DNA of 64,000 bases, from contig NZ_FUXP01000004.1 of NCBI RefSeq assembly GCF_900167055.1, positions 124,001-188,000 on the forward strand, written 5' to 3'. The first letter of the stretch is position 1; every line of letters starts with the position of its first letter. The notes below the pieces were generated by a model. It saw only the letters and a program-made list of their open reading frames with translations. It was not told the DNA's origin and ran no database searches. Below are positions 1-8,453 of this stretch, one piece after another. The DNA is from Lysobacter spongiicola DSM 21749 (GTDB lineage: Bacteria > Pseudomonadota > Gammaproteobacteria > Xanthomonadales > Xanthomonadaceae). Position numbers and translations under genes: made by a program.

Positions 1-37
1 CCGGTATCATGGGCGGGTACACAGGGGGAATACCACA

Positions 38-688
38 ATGAAGTCCTACAGCCCGCTATTCCGGGGCTTGGCCGTCGCGGCCTGCCTTGCCATGTCCGGC
101 GTCGCCGCCGCCCAGTCGCAACGCCTCGTGCCGATGTCCGAGTTCTATTTCGACGAGGATGCACGAACCGCGCAGCCCATCGCGCCGGTCAAAGGATCCG
201 GCGACGCGCTGGTCGACAGGCTGCTCAAGCTCATCGCGCGAAACCCGCACGCGAAGGAAGAAACCGCACAACTCGCACACATCGCGATGGAAGGCGGACG
301 GCCGGAGCTGGGTCGGGAGCTGTACGGGCGGGTGCTGGCAGGGCTGAACGCCAGCGACGGCCTGTGGAGACCGGTCCTCTGGAACTACGGTTGGGACCTC
401 TACCGCCAGGGCGACCACGCCGGGGCGCTGGCGCAGTGGCAGACCATGATGCAGGCTCGATCAGTATCGGCGCAGTGGATTCCTACAACCTTTGCATTGG
501 TACTGTGGCAGCTGGATCGGAAGGATGAAGCGGTCCAGTGGTACGCCGCCGCGGTCCGCACCGAACCGGGCAAGTGGAACAGTCCTGGCCGCTATGCCGA
601 ACTTCTGCCCGATTGGCGTGAGGAAGACCGTGCGGTGCTGGCCGAAGTGCAGCAGGCATGGGCGGCGAATCCGCCGGAATGGCGCTGA
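38..688 (+). CDS. Exported tetratricopeptide-like protein of unknown function
   Basis: A 216-residue protein with a clear Sec signal peptide: a basic start (MKSYSPLFRG), a hydrophobic stretch, then cleavage probably after AAA at about residue 25. The mature part is helical, with short repeats that read like loose TPR units (GRPELGRELYGRVL; YRQGDHAGALAQWQTM; RKDEAVQWYAAAV), so a periplasmic protein-interaction role is plausible. The start follows a GGGGA ribosome-binding site at usual spacing. The next gene is also an exported protein of unknown role, 57 bases on. I do not recognise a named family. The coding call is firm, the function open. Confidence 0.8.
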   Translation: MKSYSPLFRGLAVAACLAMSGVAAAQSQRLVPMSEFYFDEDARTAQPIAPVKGSGDALVDRLLKLIARNPHAKEETAQLAHIAMEGGRPELGRELYGRVLAGLNASDGLWRPVLWNYGWDLYRQGDHAGALAQWQTMMQARSVSAQWIPTTFALVLWQLDRKDEAVQWYAAAVRTEPGKWNSPGRYAELLPDWREEDRAVLAEVQQAWAANPPEWR

Positions 689-745
689 CGGTATAGTCCG
701 GAAAGCGGTCCCTGCGATCAGGCGGGACGATCCATGGAGGGAAGC

Positions 746-1858
746 ATGACGCGTTCGATACTGTTGATGGGACTGTGGTGGCTGGCACAACCGGCCGCCG
801 CGCAGGTTGCGGAACCTGGCTTTGAATCCTGGGGCGTTGCGGTCGACGTGTCGCCCGCGCCGCCCGCGGTGACCAAGTGGAACGAGCAGTTCAACGCTGC
901 CATGTCGGCCCGTGCAGCGGAACTGGCCGCCGCCGGAACCGCCGAGGGCTTGCTGGCCGCGGCGCTGATCGAGCCGCCATTAACCGACGCCGCAGCCCAT
1001 TCGAGTGATGCTCCGGCGCCCGTCTGGATGCAGGCCGCACTGGATGCAAGGCCTACGACCCCACTGGTCCAGTGGGTGGCAGCCAGCGACTGCCCATTGT
1101 CCCCGGTGGTGGAGTGCGATCGCGAACGAGCGCTGGAGCGGTTGCTCGAGCTCGACGGGGACAATGCCGCGGTCCATCTGATGGCGGCATCGTTCGCTTC
1201 ATCGGCGGGCGACGAGGTGGCTGCCCGCACCCATCTGGCGCGAGCGGCGGAGTTGCCGCGCTATAACAACTACGGCAGCGACCTGTTCCGCATTATCGTT
1301 GACGCGAGGCGGGGTGCGTCGTTGCCGCGGATGCCCGATGAGGTCGTGGCTTATCACCAAGCGGCGGACGCATTAATGGCCAGTGCCGAGGACGTGTCGG
1401 CGGTGTCCTCGATCAGCCAGTGGGCGGCCCAGGTGCTACCGACCTTCACAGGTGTAATGGACCTCTGCCGCCGTGACGAGAGCTCTCTGGTCCGCGATTC
1501 CGGCCTTCGGCAGGACTGCCTGGGGGCTTTTGCCCATCTGGCCGGGTCCGATGCCACCATCATCGAGCCGCTGGTCGCGCTTCGCACACTCGTCCGCTAT
1601 TCGGAGGGTGCCGAAAAGGGCCGCTGGAAGGCACGTCTCCGGCAGGTGGCATGGCTGCACGAGCAGGCCCTGCAGCTTGCGCCGGGTTGGCCGGGCGCAA
1701 GCATCGAATCGGCCCAGTACGTCGATTGGCTCATGGAGGAGGGCGAGCTCGGGGCGTACAGGCGTGTGCTGCGGGAGCACGGCATCCCTGTGGAGCCACC
1801 GCCGGGCTGGCTCCCCGACAACCCCGATCATCGGGCGCTGCTCTCCGGCGACGCCTGA
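746..1858 (+). CDS. Exported protein of unknown function
   Basis: A 370-residue protein with an N-terminal signal peptide (MTRSILLMGLWWLAQPAAAQ, likely cut after AAA). An ATG exists at 734, but the GGAGG at 736-740 sits five bases before the ATG at 746, so the second start is preferred. The rest is rich in Ala, Leu and Glu and looks all-helical, with repeat-like segments resembling degenerate TPR/Sel1 helices (DGDNAAVHLMAASFASSAGD). A few Cys residues (CPLSPVVEC; LCRRDE; RQDCLG) could form periplasmic disulfides. Orientation and closeness to the gene at 38 suggest a shared transcript. No family recognised. Confidence 0.78.
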   Translation: MTRSILLMGLWWLAQPAAAQVAEPGFESWGVAVDVSPAPPAVTKWNEQFNAAMSARAAELAAAGTAEGLLAAALIEPPLTDAAAHSSDAPAPVWMQAALDARPTTPLVQWVAASDCPLSPVVECDRERALERLLELDGDNAAVHLMAASFASSAGDEVAARTHLARAAELPRYNNYGSDLFRIIVDARRGASLPRMPDEVVAYHQAADALMASAEDVSAVSSISQWAAQVLPTFTGVMDLCRRDESSLVRDSGLRQDCLGAFAHLAGSDATIIEPLVALRTLVRYSEGAEKGRWKARLRQVAWLHEQALQLAPGWPGASIESAQYVDWLMEEGELGAYRRVLREHGIPVEPPPGWLPDNPDHRALLSGDA

Positions 1859-1930
1859 TCGCCCACGGCCCCCGGCCGGTGTAGGCTGCGGTTTCCAGTG
1901 CAGCCTGTGCAGCCCAACCGGGGGAACCGC

Positions 1931-2560
1931 ATGAAGACCGTACTCGTGGCCAGCTCGAAGGGTGGTGTCGGCAAGACCACCATCGCCACCCACCTCGCCG
2001 CCCACGCGGCGATCGAAGGGCGCAATACCGTGCTGGTCGATGCCGATCCGCAGGGGTCGGCGACGCGCTGGGCCCAGCGGCGCTCGGAACTGGACACTGC
2101 GGTGCTGCCAATCGACGGTACGGGCGGAAAGGGCTGGCGCCGCCAATTGCCGGAAGGTACCGACCAGGTGGTGGTCGACGCCGCTGCCGGCGCCATGGCC
2201 TCGGACCTGGGGCCATTCCTGGACATCGCCGATGCGGTGGTGGTCCCGGTGCTGCCCTCCACCATCGACATCGAAGCCAGCGTCGGCTTCCTCGATACGC
2301 TCGCGCGCAACCCGCGGGTGCGTCGCGGCGAGCTCAAGGTCGGGCTGGTGGGCAACAAGCTGCGGCCGTGGACGACGATGTCACAGCAGACCGTCGAACT
2401 GCTCGGGAAATGGCCCTACCCGGTGGTCGCGCAACTCCGCGACAGCCAGGCCTACGTGCTGTTGACCGGCCTGGGCAAGAGCCTGTTCGATTACCATTCC
2501 GCCCATGTGCGCGAACACCAGGCCGACTGGCAGCCGCTATTGAGGTGGCTCAGGAAATAG
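1931..2560 (+). CDS. ParA/MinD-family P-loop ATPase, no ParB partner nearby
   Basis: A 209-residue ParA-type ATPase. The deviant Walker A motif SKGGVGKTT starts at residue 8, [11 protein letters not shown] follows (switch region), and a VVVDAAAG segment matches Walker B. Such proteins dimerise on ATP binding and position DNA, chemoreceptors, flagella or other cargo. The start is the ATG at 1931 just before [12 protein letters not shown]; an in-frame upstream GTG would add residues with no family match. It is short for a chromosomal ParA (about 260 residues), with no N-terminal helix-turn-helix and no adjacent parB, so it is an orphan cargo-type ParA. The neighbour sixA does not explain its role. 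Confidence 0.88.
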   Translation: MKTVLVASSKGGVGKTTIATHLAAHAAIEGRNTVLVDADPQGSATRWAQRRSELDTAVLPIDGTGGKGWRRQLPEGTDQVVVDAAAGAMASDLGPFLDIADAVVVPVLPSTIDIEASVGFLDTLARNPRVRRGELKVGLVGNKLRPWTTMSQQTVELLGKWPYPVVAQLRDSQAYVLLTGLGKSLFDYHSAHVREHQADWQPLLRWLRK

Positions 2561-2609
2561 GCCATCGCCGGCCCTCCCGCGGGACACCGCCCCCACCGAG
2601 AACGCCCCA

Positions 2610-3086
2610 ATGCGCGAACTGATCCTGCTGCGGCATGCCCACGCCGAACCCGCCACCGCCGGCCAGGCGGACCTGGACCGGCCGCTGTCGGCCGAAGGGC
2701 TCGCCGAGGCCGAGGCCGCGGGTCGCTGGCTGGCCGAACAGGGCCTGGTGCCCGACTGCGTGCTGTGCTCGCCATCGCGGCGGACGCGGGAGACGCTGGA
2801 AGCCGTGCTCGGGGTGGTGGGCTACGTCGAGCAGCGGGTGGAGGACACCATCTACGAGGCCAACCCCGGCACGCTGATCGCACTGGCCGACACCCATGTC
2901 GAGGTCGAAAGGCTGATGCTGGTGGGCCACAACCCGGGCATGGAGCAACTGGCGGCGCTGCTGCACAGCGGCCAGTCCGGTGACTACCGCGGCATGCCGC
3001 CGGCAGGCGTCGCCGTGCTGGCCATGCCCCCCGGGGTGCCGCTGGAGCCGGGCATCGCCCAGCTCAGCGCGTTCTGGTGGCCGTGA
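2610..3086 (+). CDS. sixA: Phosphohistidine phosphatase SixA
   Basis: A 158-residue histidine-phosphatase-superfamily protein. The catalytic RHG-type motif is LLRHAHAE at residues 5-12; later come LVGHNPG with the second catalytic His and SPSRRTRET. Length and the DLDRPLSAEG segment match SixA, which in E. coli removes phosphate from phosphohistidine proteins such as ArcB or the nitrogen phosphotransferase system. The final codons overlap the start of the YceI-like gene by ten bases, implying translational coupling. Its physiological target here is not shown by the sequence. Confidence 0.9.
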   Translation: MRELILLRHAHAEPATAGQADLDRPLSAEGLAEAEAAGRWLAEQGLVPDCVLCSPSRRTRETLEAVLGVVGYVEQRVEDTIYEANPGTLIALADTHVEVERLMLVGHNPGMEQLAALLHSGQSGDYRGMPPAGVAVLAMPPGVPLEPGIAQLSAFWWP

Positions 3087-3715
3087 ATCGCAGCGTTTCT
3101 GCGCGGATCCATTGGCTGTGTGCGGGTTGCTTGCTGGCGTGGGTCGCGGGTGCCACGGGTGCAACGCCCCGTGCCAGGTCTCCTGTCCCGGCGTTGCCGC
3201 CCGGCACGTCGCTTGACCTGCGCTTCGACCCCGGCCTGAGCCACTTCGGCTTCGAGGTGCGTACCCGCTGGGGCATCCGGGTGGAAGGCCGGTTTCCAGA
3301 CCATGGCGGCGCCCTTACCATCCTGCCCGACGGGCGCCAGCAGGTGCACGTGCGGCTGGCGACGGGCGCAGTCGAAGTCGACGGCTCGGACAAATACACC
3401 GAGATCGCGCGCGGCGAGGGCTTCTTCGATTCGACCCGCCACCCGGTGGCGGAGTTCATCTCGCAACCGTACCGGCCGGAGCTGGTGCACGACGGGGGGC
3501 GCCTGCGCGGCAGGCTGACCATGCATGGCACCAGCCGGATGGAAACCTTCACGGTCGCACCGGCGACCTGCGCGCGGCCGGGGTGGGAGTGCGACGTGGT
3601 CGCCACCGGCGTGGTCGAACGCGATCGGTACGGGTTGGACGGTTGGCGCCTGGCGCTCAGCGACAAGGTGCGGTTCAACATGCGGGTGAGGTTGCAGGAG
3701 GGGGAGACGGAGTGA
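3077..3715 (+). CDS. YceI-family periplasmic lipid-binding protein
   Basis: A 212-residue protein starting at a GTG (3077; a second GTG at 3083 is possible) inside the end of sixA. An N-terminal hydrophobic segment (WLCAGCLLAWVAGATGA) is a signal peptide. The mature part carries YceI lipocalin-like signatures: LDLRFDPGLSHFGFEV, DKYTEIARGEGFFDS, HPVAEFIS, and GRLTMHGTSR before the last strands. YceI proteins bind polyisoprenoid or amphiphilic molecules in a beta-barrel. The stop overlaps the next start (GTGA), so sixA, this gene and the phospholipase D gene probably form an operon. Confidence 0.88.
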   Translation: MAVNRSVSARIHWLCAGCLLAWVAGATGATPRARSPVPALPPGTSLDLRFDPGLSHFGFEVRTRWGIRVEGRFPDHGGALTILPDGRQQVHVRLATGAVEVDGSDKYTEIARGEGFFDSTRHPVAEFISQPYRPELVHDGGRLRGRLTMHGTSRMETFTVAPATCARPGWECDVVATGVVERDRYGLDGWRLALSDKVRFNMRVRLQEGETE

Positions 3716-5634
3716 ACGGAAGGCAGATGGCCACCCGCCTGGCAGCCATGCTGCTGGCGTTGGCGACGAGCGCGTGCGCCACGCTGGCGCCGGCCCAGGC
3801 CGACCGCGCCGCCGCGATCGCCGAGGCCGCACGTCCGGTCGCGGTGGAGTGTTCCGAGCCCGACGCCTGCGCCCGTCCGTCGCCCCTGCACCGGCTGGCC
3901 GGCGATGCCTTTGTCCGCTCCACGCCGGAGCGGCCAGTGCACCACGCGCTCATCCTGGACGAAGGCACCGGGGCGATGCTGGCCCGGATCAACCTGATCC
4001 GCAGCGCCACCACCGCGATCGACGTCCAGACCTACATCTATGACGAAGACGACGCGGGGCGGCTGGTGCTCGACGAGCTCATCGACGCCGCCCGGCGGGG
4101 GGTGCGCGTCCGCCTGCTGATGGACCAGCTCTCGGCCATGCGCAGCGTAGAAACGCTGGCGGCCCTGTCGGGCGTGCATGCCAACTTCGAGCTGCGGCTT
4201 TACAACCCGACCCTGGGCCGGGCGCGCATCACCTATCCGCAGTACGTGCTCGCCGCCGCCTGCTGCTGGCGCAGGCTCAACCAGCGCATGCACAACAAGC
4301 TGCTGCTGGTCGATGGAGCCGTGGGCATCACCGGCGGGCGCAACTACCAGGACGACTACTACGACTGGGACGACGAGTACAACTTCCGCGACCGCGACCT
4401 GCTGGTCGCCGGCCCCGTCGTGCGGGACATGGCCGCCGACTTCGGCCGGTTCTGGAACAACCCGCTCAGCGTGCCGCCGGCGCGGCTGGTGGACGTCGGC
4501 ACGATGCTGCTGCGTGACGGCGTGCCGGCTCTGCAGCCGCATCCGTTCGAGCGCCCCGAACGGGCCCGGCGGATGCGCGAGGATGCCGATGATCCGGCGC
4601 TGGCCGCGCGGCTGGCGGCGCAGGCCATGGAGGTCTCGGAGGTCTACTACGTCTCCGACCTGCCGGGAAAGCACACCGGTGAGGATCCGTCATCCCATGC
4701 CGCCATGTCCCGGTCGCTGCGCCGGATGATCGAATCGGCGCAGGAAGAGGTCCTGCTGCAGACGCCCTACCTGGTGCTGTCGGACGCCGCCCAGCAGACC
4801 TTCCGCGACCTGCACGACAGGCCCGACCCGCCACGCGTGATCGTGTCGACCAACAGCCTCGCGGCCACTGACGCCTTCATCGCCTATGCGCTCTCGTACA
4901 AGTACAAGCGCCGCTTCCTGCGTGAGTTCGGCTTCAACATCTACGAGTACAAACCTTTCCCCGAAGATTCGCCGGTGGACCTTGCCGCCACCGGCGCTTT
5001 CGTTCCAGAGTACATACCCCAGGATCCACCACGCCGCGAACGGGGTGCCGATCGGACCAGTGCGCTGAACGGATTGCGCCACAGGCAAGGCCAAGCGGAA
5101 TACGGCGCGATGCGCTACGTCGGCCGCCGGGCGAACGAGCCGGTGCCCCTGCGGCGCGCGGGCGTCCGCATCGGCCTGCATGCCAAGTCGATGGTGGTGG
5201 ACGAGCGCATCGGCGTCGTCGGTACCCACAACTTCGATCCACGCGGCGACACCTGGAACACCGAGGGCTCGGTGGTGGTGGTCGACGAGACCTTCGCGCG
5301 CGCGCTGGCCGACAGCATCCGCCGCGACATCAGCCCGGGCAATTCATGGGTGATCGCGCCGCGGGACAAGGCGCCGGTGCTGTGGGGCCTGGAATACTCG
5401 CTGGCCAAGGCGTCCGAGTACCTTCCCCTGTTCGACCTGTGGCCGGTGCGCTACGCCACCAGCTACGAATACGTGCCGGGGGAGCACTGCCCGGCGCCGC
5501 TGCCGCCCGATGATCCCGGGTTCCGGGACTGCTACCGCCCGGTCGGCGACTTCCCCGAGGTCAATCCGGCGTTGAAGGGGCTGCCAACGCGCCTGTTCAC
5601 CGCCTTCGGCGCCGGTCTGGCGCCCATTCTCTAG
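3712..5634 (+). CDS. Phospholipase D-family cardiolipin synthase (ClsC-like) lipoprotein
   Basis: A 640-residue phospholipase D superfamily protein with two HKD motifs: HNKLLLVD at about residue 194 with ITGGRN after it, and HAKSMVVD at about residue 490 followed by GVVGTHNFDPRG. That pairing and length fit the YmdC/ClsC branch, which makes cardiolipin from phosphatidylglycerol and phosphatidylethanolamine. The N-terminus has a hydrophobic segment ending LATSAC, an imperfect lipobox, so envelope anchoring is likely. The GTG at 3712 is chosen because GGAGGGGGA lies six bases upstream and the GTGA overlap couples it to the YceI-like gene. An ATG at 3727 is the alternative. Confidence 0.88.
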   Translation: MNGRQMATRLAAMLLALATSACATLAPAQADRAAAIAEAARPVAVECSEPDACARPSPLHRLAGDAFVRSTPERPVHHALILDEGTGAMLARINLIRSATTAIDVQTYIYDEDDAGRLVLDELIDAARRGVRVRLLMDQLSAMRSVETLAALSGVHANFELRLYNPTLGRARITYPQYVLAAACCWRRLNQRMHNKLLLVDGAVGITGGRNYQDDYYDWDDEYNFRDRDLLVAGPVVRDMAADFGRFWNNPLSVPPARLVDVGTMLLRDGVPALQPHPFERPERARRMREDADDPALAARLAAQAMEVSEVYYVSDLPGKHTGEDPSSHAAMSRSLRRMIESAQEEVLLQTPYLVLSDAAQQTFRDLHDRPDPPRVIVSTNSLAATDAFIAYALSYKYKRRFLREFGFNIYEYKPFPEDSPVDLAATGAFVPEYIPQDPPRRERGADRTSALNGLRHRQGQAEYGAMRYVGRRANEPVPLRRAGVRIGLHAKSMVVDERIGVVGTHNFDPRGDTWNTEGSVVVVDETFARALADSIRRDISPGNSWVIAPRDKAPVLWGLEYSLAKASEYLPLFDLWPVRYATSYEYVPGEHCPAPLPPDDPGFRDCYRPVGDFPEVNPALKGLPTRLFTAFGAGLAPIL

Positions 5635-5733
5635 TTGCCGGCCCGCCTCTGGGCCTACGCAGCCGGAGACAGGTCTTCAGTGGGGTGACTTCTGGCCCAT
5701 GGTGCTTCCGCCTAGGTGTTGTACTTTACCAAC

Positions 5734-5757
5734 ACACCAAGGCACCAAGACACCAGA
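5734..5757. repeat. Three degenerate 8-bp tandem units
   Basis: Three consecutive 8-bp units (ACACCAAG, GCACCAAG, ACACCAGA) lie in the gap before the small gene at 5798. A short inverted repeat (GTGTTG at 5716-5721, CAACAC at 5730-5735) precedes and slightly overlaps them. Function is not evident. Confidence 0.55.
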
Positions 5758-5797
5758 GCCCGTCCCCCGAAGCAACACCCCACTGAGGATCCACACC

Positions 5798-5992
5798 ATG
5801 AACACCGTCCGCACCCAGCTCCGCACCGCTTCCTCCTCCGTCGCCGCCCGCAGCTATGCACCGGCCCCGGTCCGCAGCAACCCGGCCTATGGCAACCGCG
5901 AGTTCGGCGTCGGCTACGGCTCCAGCAGCGGCTATGCCTCCCCCACCCGCTACGTGCCCAACAACACCCCGCGCCTGTTCCGCTTCGTCTGA
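5798..5992 (+). CDS. Small Gly/Ser/Tyr-rich protein, unknown
   Basis: A 64-codon reading frame starting at an ATG with GAGG nine bases upstream. The peptide begins MNTVRTQLRTASSSVAARSY and is rich in Ser, Ala, Tyr, Gly and Asn, with several aromatic-glycine steps (EFGVGYGSSSGY). It looks intrinsically disordered, with no membrane segment or signal peptide. The frame remains open upstream to 5699, but those codons read like noncoding repeat. Support comes from the ribosome-binding site and a composition unlike the alternative frames. It could be a lineage-restricted small protein. Confidence 0.5.
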   Translation: MNTVRTQLRTASSSVAARSYAPAPVRSNPAYGNREFGVGYGSSSGYASPTRYVPNNTPRLFRFV

Positions 5993-6116
5993 ACAAGCGG
6001 GTGGCATCCATGACCCCCGTCGCGCACCAGGACCCGGTGTGCCGGCCCCTCCCCTGGTCGGCGCATCGGGTCCGGTGCTGCTGGTTGGCCGCCGCGGGTC
6101 CCGGTATCGTTGCCGG

Positions 6117-6554
6117 ATGAATGAACCCAACGCCGGGCCTTTCCGGCGCAGCACCAGCCTGGATCGCCTCAACGAGCTGTCGCGTGGCACCGCGATGGAG
6201 CCCCTGGGGATCCGCTTCACCGAAATCGGTCCCGATTTCCTGCGCGGCACCATGCCGGTGGACGAGCGCACGAAGCAGCCTTACGGCCTGCTGCACGGCG
6301 GCGCCTCGGTCCTGCTGGCGGAGACGCTGGGCAGCACCGCCGGCAACCTGTGCGTTCCCGAGGGCCGGGTGTGCGTCGGGCTGGAGATCAACGCCAACCA
6401 CCTGCGCGCGGTCCGCGGCGGCAGCGTGACCGGTACCGCGAGGCCGCTGCACGTCGGCGGGCGTACCCAGGTCTGGGAGATCCGGATCGAGGACGGGCGC
6501 GGAAAGCTCGCCTGCATCTCACGGTTGACGCTCGCGGTGGTCGCTTCCGGCTGA
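6117..6554 (+). CDS. Hotdog-fold acyl-CoA thioesterase, YdiI/MenI-like
   Basis: A 145-residue PaaI/EntH-type hotdog thioesterase. MPVDERTKQPYGLLHGGAS and LLAETLGSTAGN closely follow E. coli YdiI, including the catalytic Glu of the AE-[ST]-GS helix; EINANHLRAVR and HVGGRTQVWEI complete the fold. YdiI hydrolyses 1,4-dihydroxy-2-naphthoyl-CoA in menaquinone synthesis but is promiscuous, and xanthomonads mainly use ubiquinone, so the substrate here is unclear. The start is the ATG at 6117 (ATGAATGAACCC); no menaquinone genes lie nearby. Confidence 0.88.
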   Translation: MNEPNAGPFRRSTSLDRLNELSRGTAMEPLGIRFTEIGPDFLRGTMPVDERTKQPYGLLHGGASVLLAETLGSTAGNLCVPEGRVCVGLEINANHLRAVRGGSVTGTARPLHVGGRTQVWEIRIEDGRGKLACISRLTLAVVASG

Positions 6555-6584
6555 GCCGGTCGGCGCTTCGGTATCATCGCGCCG

Positions 6585-7388
6585 ATGAACGCGCCGCCCT
6601 CTACCACCACCACGCCTGCCGGAGCGGCGCGCGCCGTCCGCGTACTGCGCTACCTGTGGCGCGTGCCGATGCTGCTCTGGCACCTGCTGGTGCACCTGCC
6701 CCTGACCCTGCTGCTGATCTCGCCGCCGATGGGCGGCATCATCATCGGCGGCGAGCGACTGGAGCACCGGCTGATCCGGGCGTGGTCGAACGGACTGCTG
6801 CGCGTGTTCGGCTTCCGCATGCAGCGGGTCGGTACGCCGCTCCCCGGTGCGGTGATGTTCGTCGCCAACCATGTCAGCTGGATCGACATCTCGTCGATGC
6901 ACAGCCAGCGCATGATGGGGTTCGTCGCCAAGCGGGAGATCCGCTCATGGCCGCTGGTGGGCTGGATGGCCAGCCGCGCCCAGACCATCTTCCATGCGCG
7001 GGGCAGCAGCGAGTCCCTGGGTGGCGTGCTGCACGAGATGCTGGCGCGCCTGCGCGGCGGCCAGTCGATCGGGGTGTTCCCCGAAGGTGGCACGCGCGGC
7101 GGCGAGGCCCTGGGTCCCTTCCATGCCCGCATATTCATGGCAGCGGTGGAGGCGGGGGTGCCGGTGCAGCCCGTTGCTTTGCGCTACGGCGCCGGGGGCG
7201 AGGCCCAGCAGATCGTGGCTTTCGGGCCGCGCGAACGGTTCGTCGGCAACTTCCTGCGCCTGCTGGGCGAGCCGGCACGGGTGGTGCAGGTGCATTTCCT
7301 GCAGCCGATCATGCCCGGCGAGGCGGAGGGGCGGCGGCGCCTGGCCGAGCTGGCACGCAGCCGCATCGCCGAAGCGCTGGCCAGTTGA
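6585..7388 (+). CDS. PlsC-type 1-acylglycerol-phosphate acyltransferase
   Basis: A 267-residue membrane acyltransferase. The HX4D motif is NHVSWIDI (His at residue 96, Asp at 101), and the glycerophosphate-binding motif appears as FPEGGTRGG. A hydrophobic N-terminal segment (MLLWHLLVHLPLTLLLI) anchors it in the inner membrane. The family transfers acyl chains to lysophosphatidic acid or related lysolipids, including ornithine lipids. The ATG lies eight bases after a TATCAT sequence that may be its -10 element, implying a very short leader. Ten bases separate it from the hydrolase gene downstream. Confidence 0.88.
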   Translation: MNAPPSTTTTPAGAARAVRVLRYLWRVPMLLWHLLVHLPLTLLLISPPMGGIIIGGERLEHRLIRAWSNGLLRVFGFRMQRVGTPLPGAVMFVANHVSWIDISSMHSQRMMGFVAKREIRSWPLVGWMASRAQTIFHARGSSESLGGVLHEMLARLRGGQSIGVFPEGGTRGGEALGPFHARIFMAAVEAGVPVQPVALRYGAGGEAQQIVAFGPRERFVGNFLRLLGEPARVVQVHFLQPIMPGEAEGRRRLAELARSRIAEALAS

Positions 7389-7398
7389 TCGCCGCCGG

Positions 7399-8385
7399 AT
7401 GGTGACCTCGAGCGACTTCAGTCCTCCCCGCTGGCTGCGCAATGCCCACCTGCAGACGGTGCTGGGTTCCAGCGCAATGCGCCAGCGCCTGGGCGAGCGG
7501 CAGCTTGCAACGGCCGGCGCGGTCACCACCCAGCACCTGGTCGACGGCGGGCGCGGCGTACGCCTGCAAGGCCTGCACAGCGCGGTGCCCGGTGCCTGCG
7601 ACCGCGGTCTGGCGCTGTTGCTGCACGGCTGGGAGGGGAGCGCGGATTCCAGCTACATGCGATTGACCGCGGCGCGGCTGCTGGCCTGCGACTTCGAGGT
7701 GTTCCGGCTCAACTTCCGCGACCACGGCGGCACCCACCACCTCAACGAAGGGATCTTCCATTCCAACCGGATCGAGGAGGTCGTGCACGCGGCGCGCGAC
7801 GTCGCCCGGCGTTTCCCGCTGCGGCCGCTGGTGGTGGCCGGCTACTCGCTGGGCGGCAACTTCGCCCTCCGCCTGGGGTTGCACGCGCCGGACGCAGGGC
7901 TGGCGATCGCGCACATCGCGGTGGTGTGCCCGGTGCTCGACCCTGCCCGCACCATGGAGGCCATGGAGGCCGGGTTCCCGCTGTACCTGCGTCACTTCGA
8001 GCGCAAGTGGCGTACCTCGCTGCAGCGCAAGCGCGCGCTGTTTCCCGACCGCCACGACTTCGACGACCGCGTGCTCGGGCTGCGCATGCGGCCGTTGACC
8101 CAGTGGCTGGTCGAGCGCCACACCGAGTTCGGCACGCTCGAACGCTATTTCGACGGCTATTCGATCGCGGGGGATCGCCTCGCGGGACTGCGGGTCCCCG
8201 CCAGCATCCTGATGGCCGCCGACGATCCGGTCATCCCGGTCGCCGATTTCCACCAGGCAGAACTGGGGGCCTCAACCCGGCTCGAGGTGTCGCCCTGGGG
8301 CGGGCACTGCGGCTTCATCGAGAATGCCCGCCTGGATGGCTTCGGCGAACGCTGGATCGCCGAGCGGCTGCACGCGTCGGCCTGA
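7399..8385 (+). CDS. YheT-family alpha/beta hydrolase
   Basis: A 328-residue alpha/beta hydrolase. The opening (FSPPRWLRNAHLQTVLGS) and LLLHGWEGSADSSYM are hallmarks of the YheT/ABHD1-3 group. The nucleophile elbow is GYSLGGN with Ser near residue 150, the acid lies in ADDPVIP, and the catalytic His in WGGHCGF near the end. Substrates of bacterial YheT are not established; related eukaryotic proteins act on lipid esters, and the acyltransferase just upstream suggests lipid turnover. The start is the ATG at 7399, with a GTG one codon later as alternative. Confidence 0.88.
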   Translation: MVTSSDFSPPRWLRNAHLQTVLGSSAMRQRLGERQLATAGAVTTQHLVDGGRGVRLQGLHSAVPGACDRGLALLLHGWEGSADSSYMRLTAARLLACDFEVFRLNFRDHGGTHHLNEGIFHSNRIEEVVHAARDVARRFPLRPLVVAGYSLGGNFALRLGLHAPDAGLAIAHIAVVCPVLDPARTMEAMEAGFPLYLRHFERKWRTSLQRKRALFPDRHDFDDRVLGLRMRPLTQWLVERHTEFGTLERYFDGYSIAGDRLAGLRVPASILMAADDPVIPVADFHQAELGASTRLEVSPWGGHCGFIENARLDGFGERWIAERLHASA

Positions 8386-8419
8386 ACGAGCGCCCGAGAA
8401 CCGCCCGTGGTGGCCCCGC

Positions 8420-8425
8420 TACAAT
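8420..8425 (+). promoter_or_regulatory. Possible -10 element (TACAAT)
   Basis: TACAAT in the gap before the TPR gene matches the sigma-70 -10 hexamer at five of six positions. It lies about 30 bases before the chosen ATG and includes the in-frame ATG at 8424, which argues against that earlier start. I see no good -35 partner, so this is tentative. Confidence 0.35.
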
Positions 8426-8453
8426 GCCCGGCCACGCCAGACACGAGCCACCC

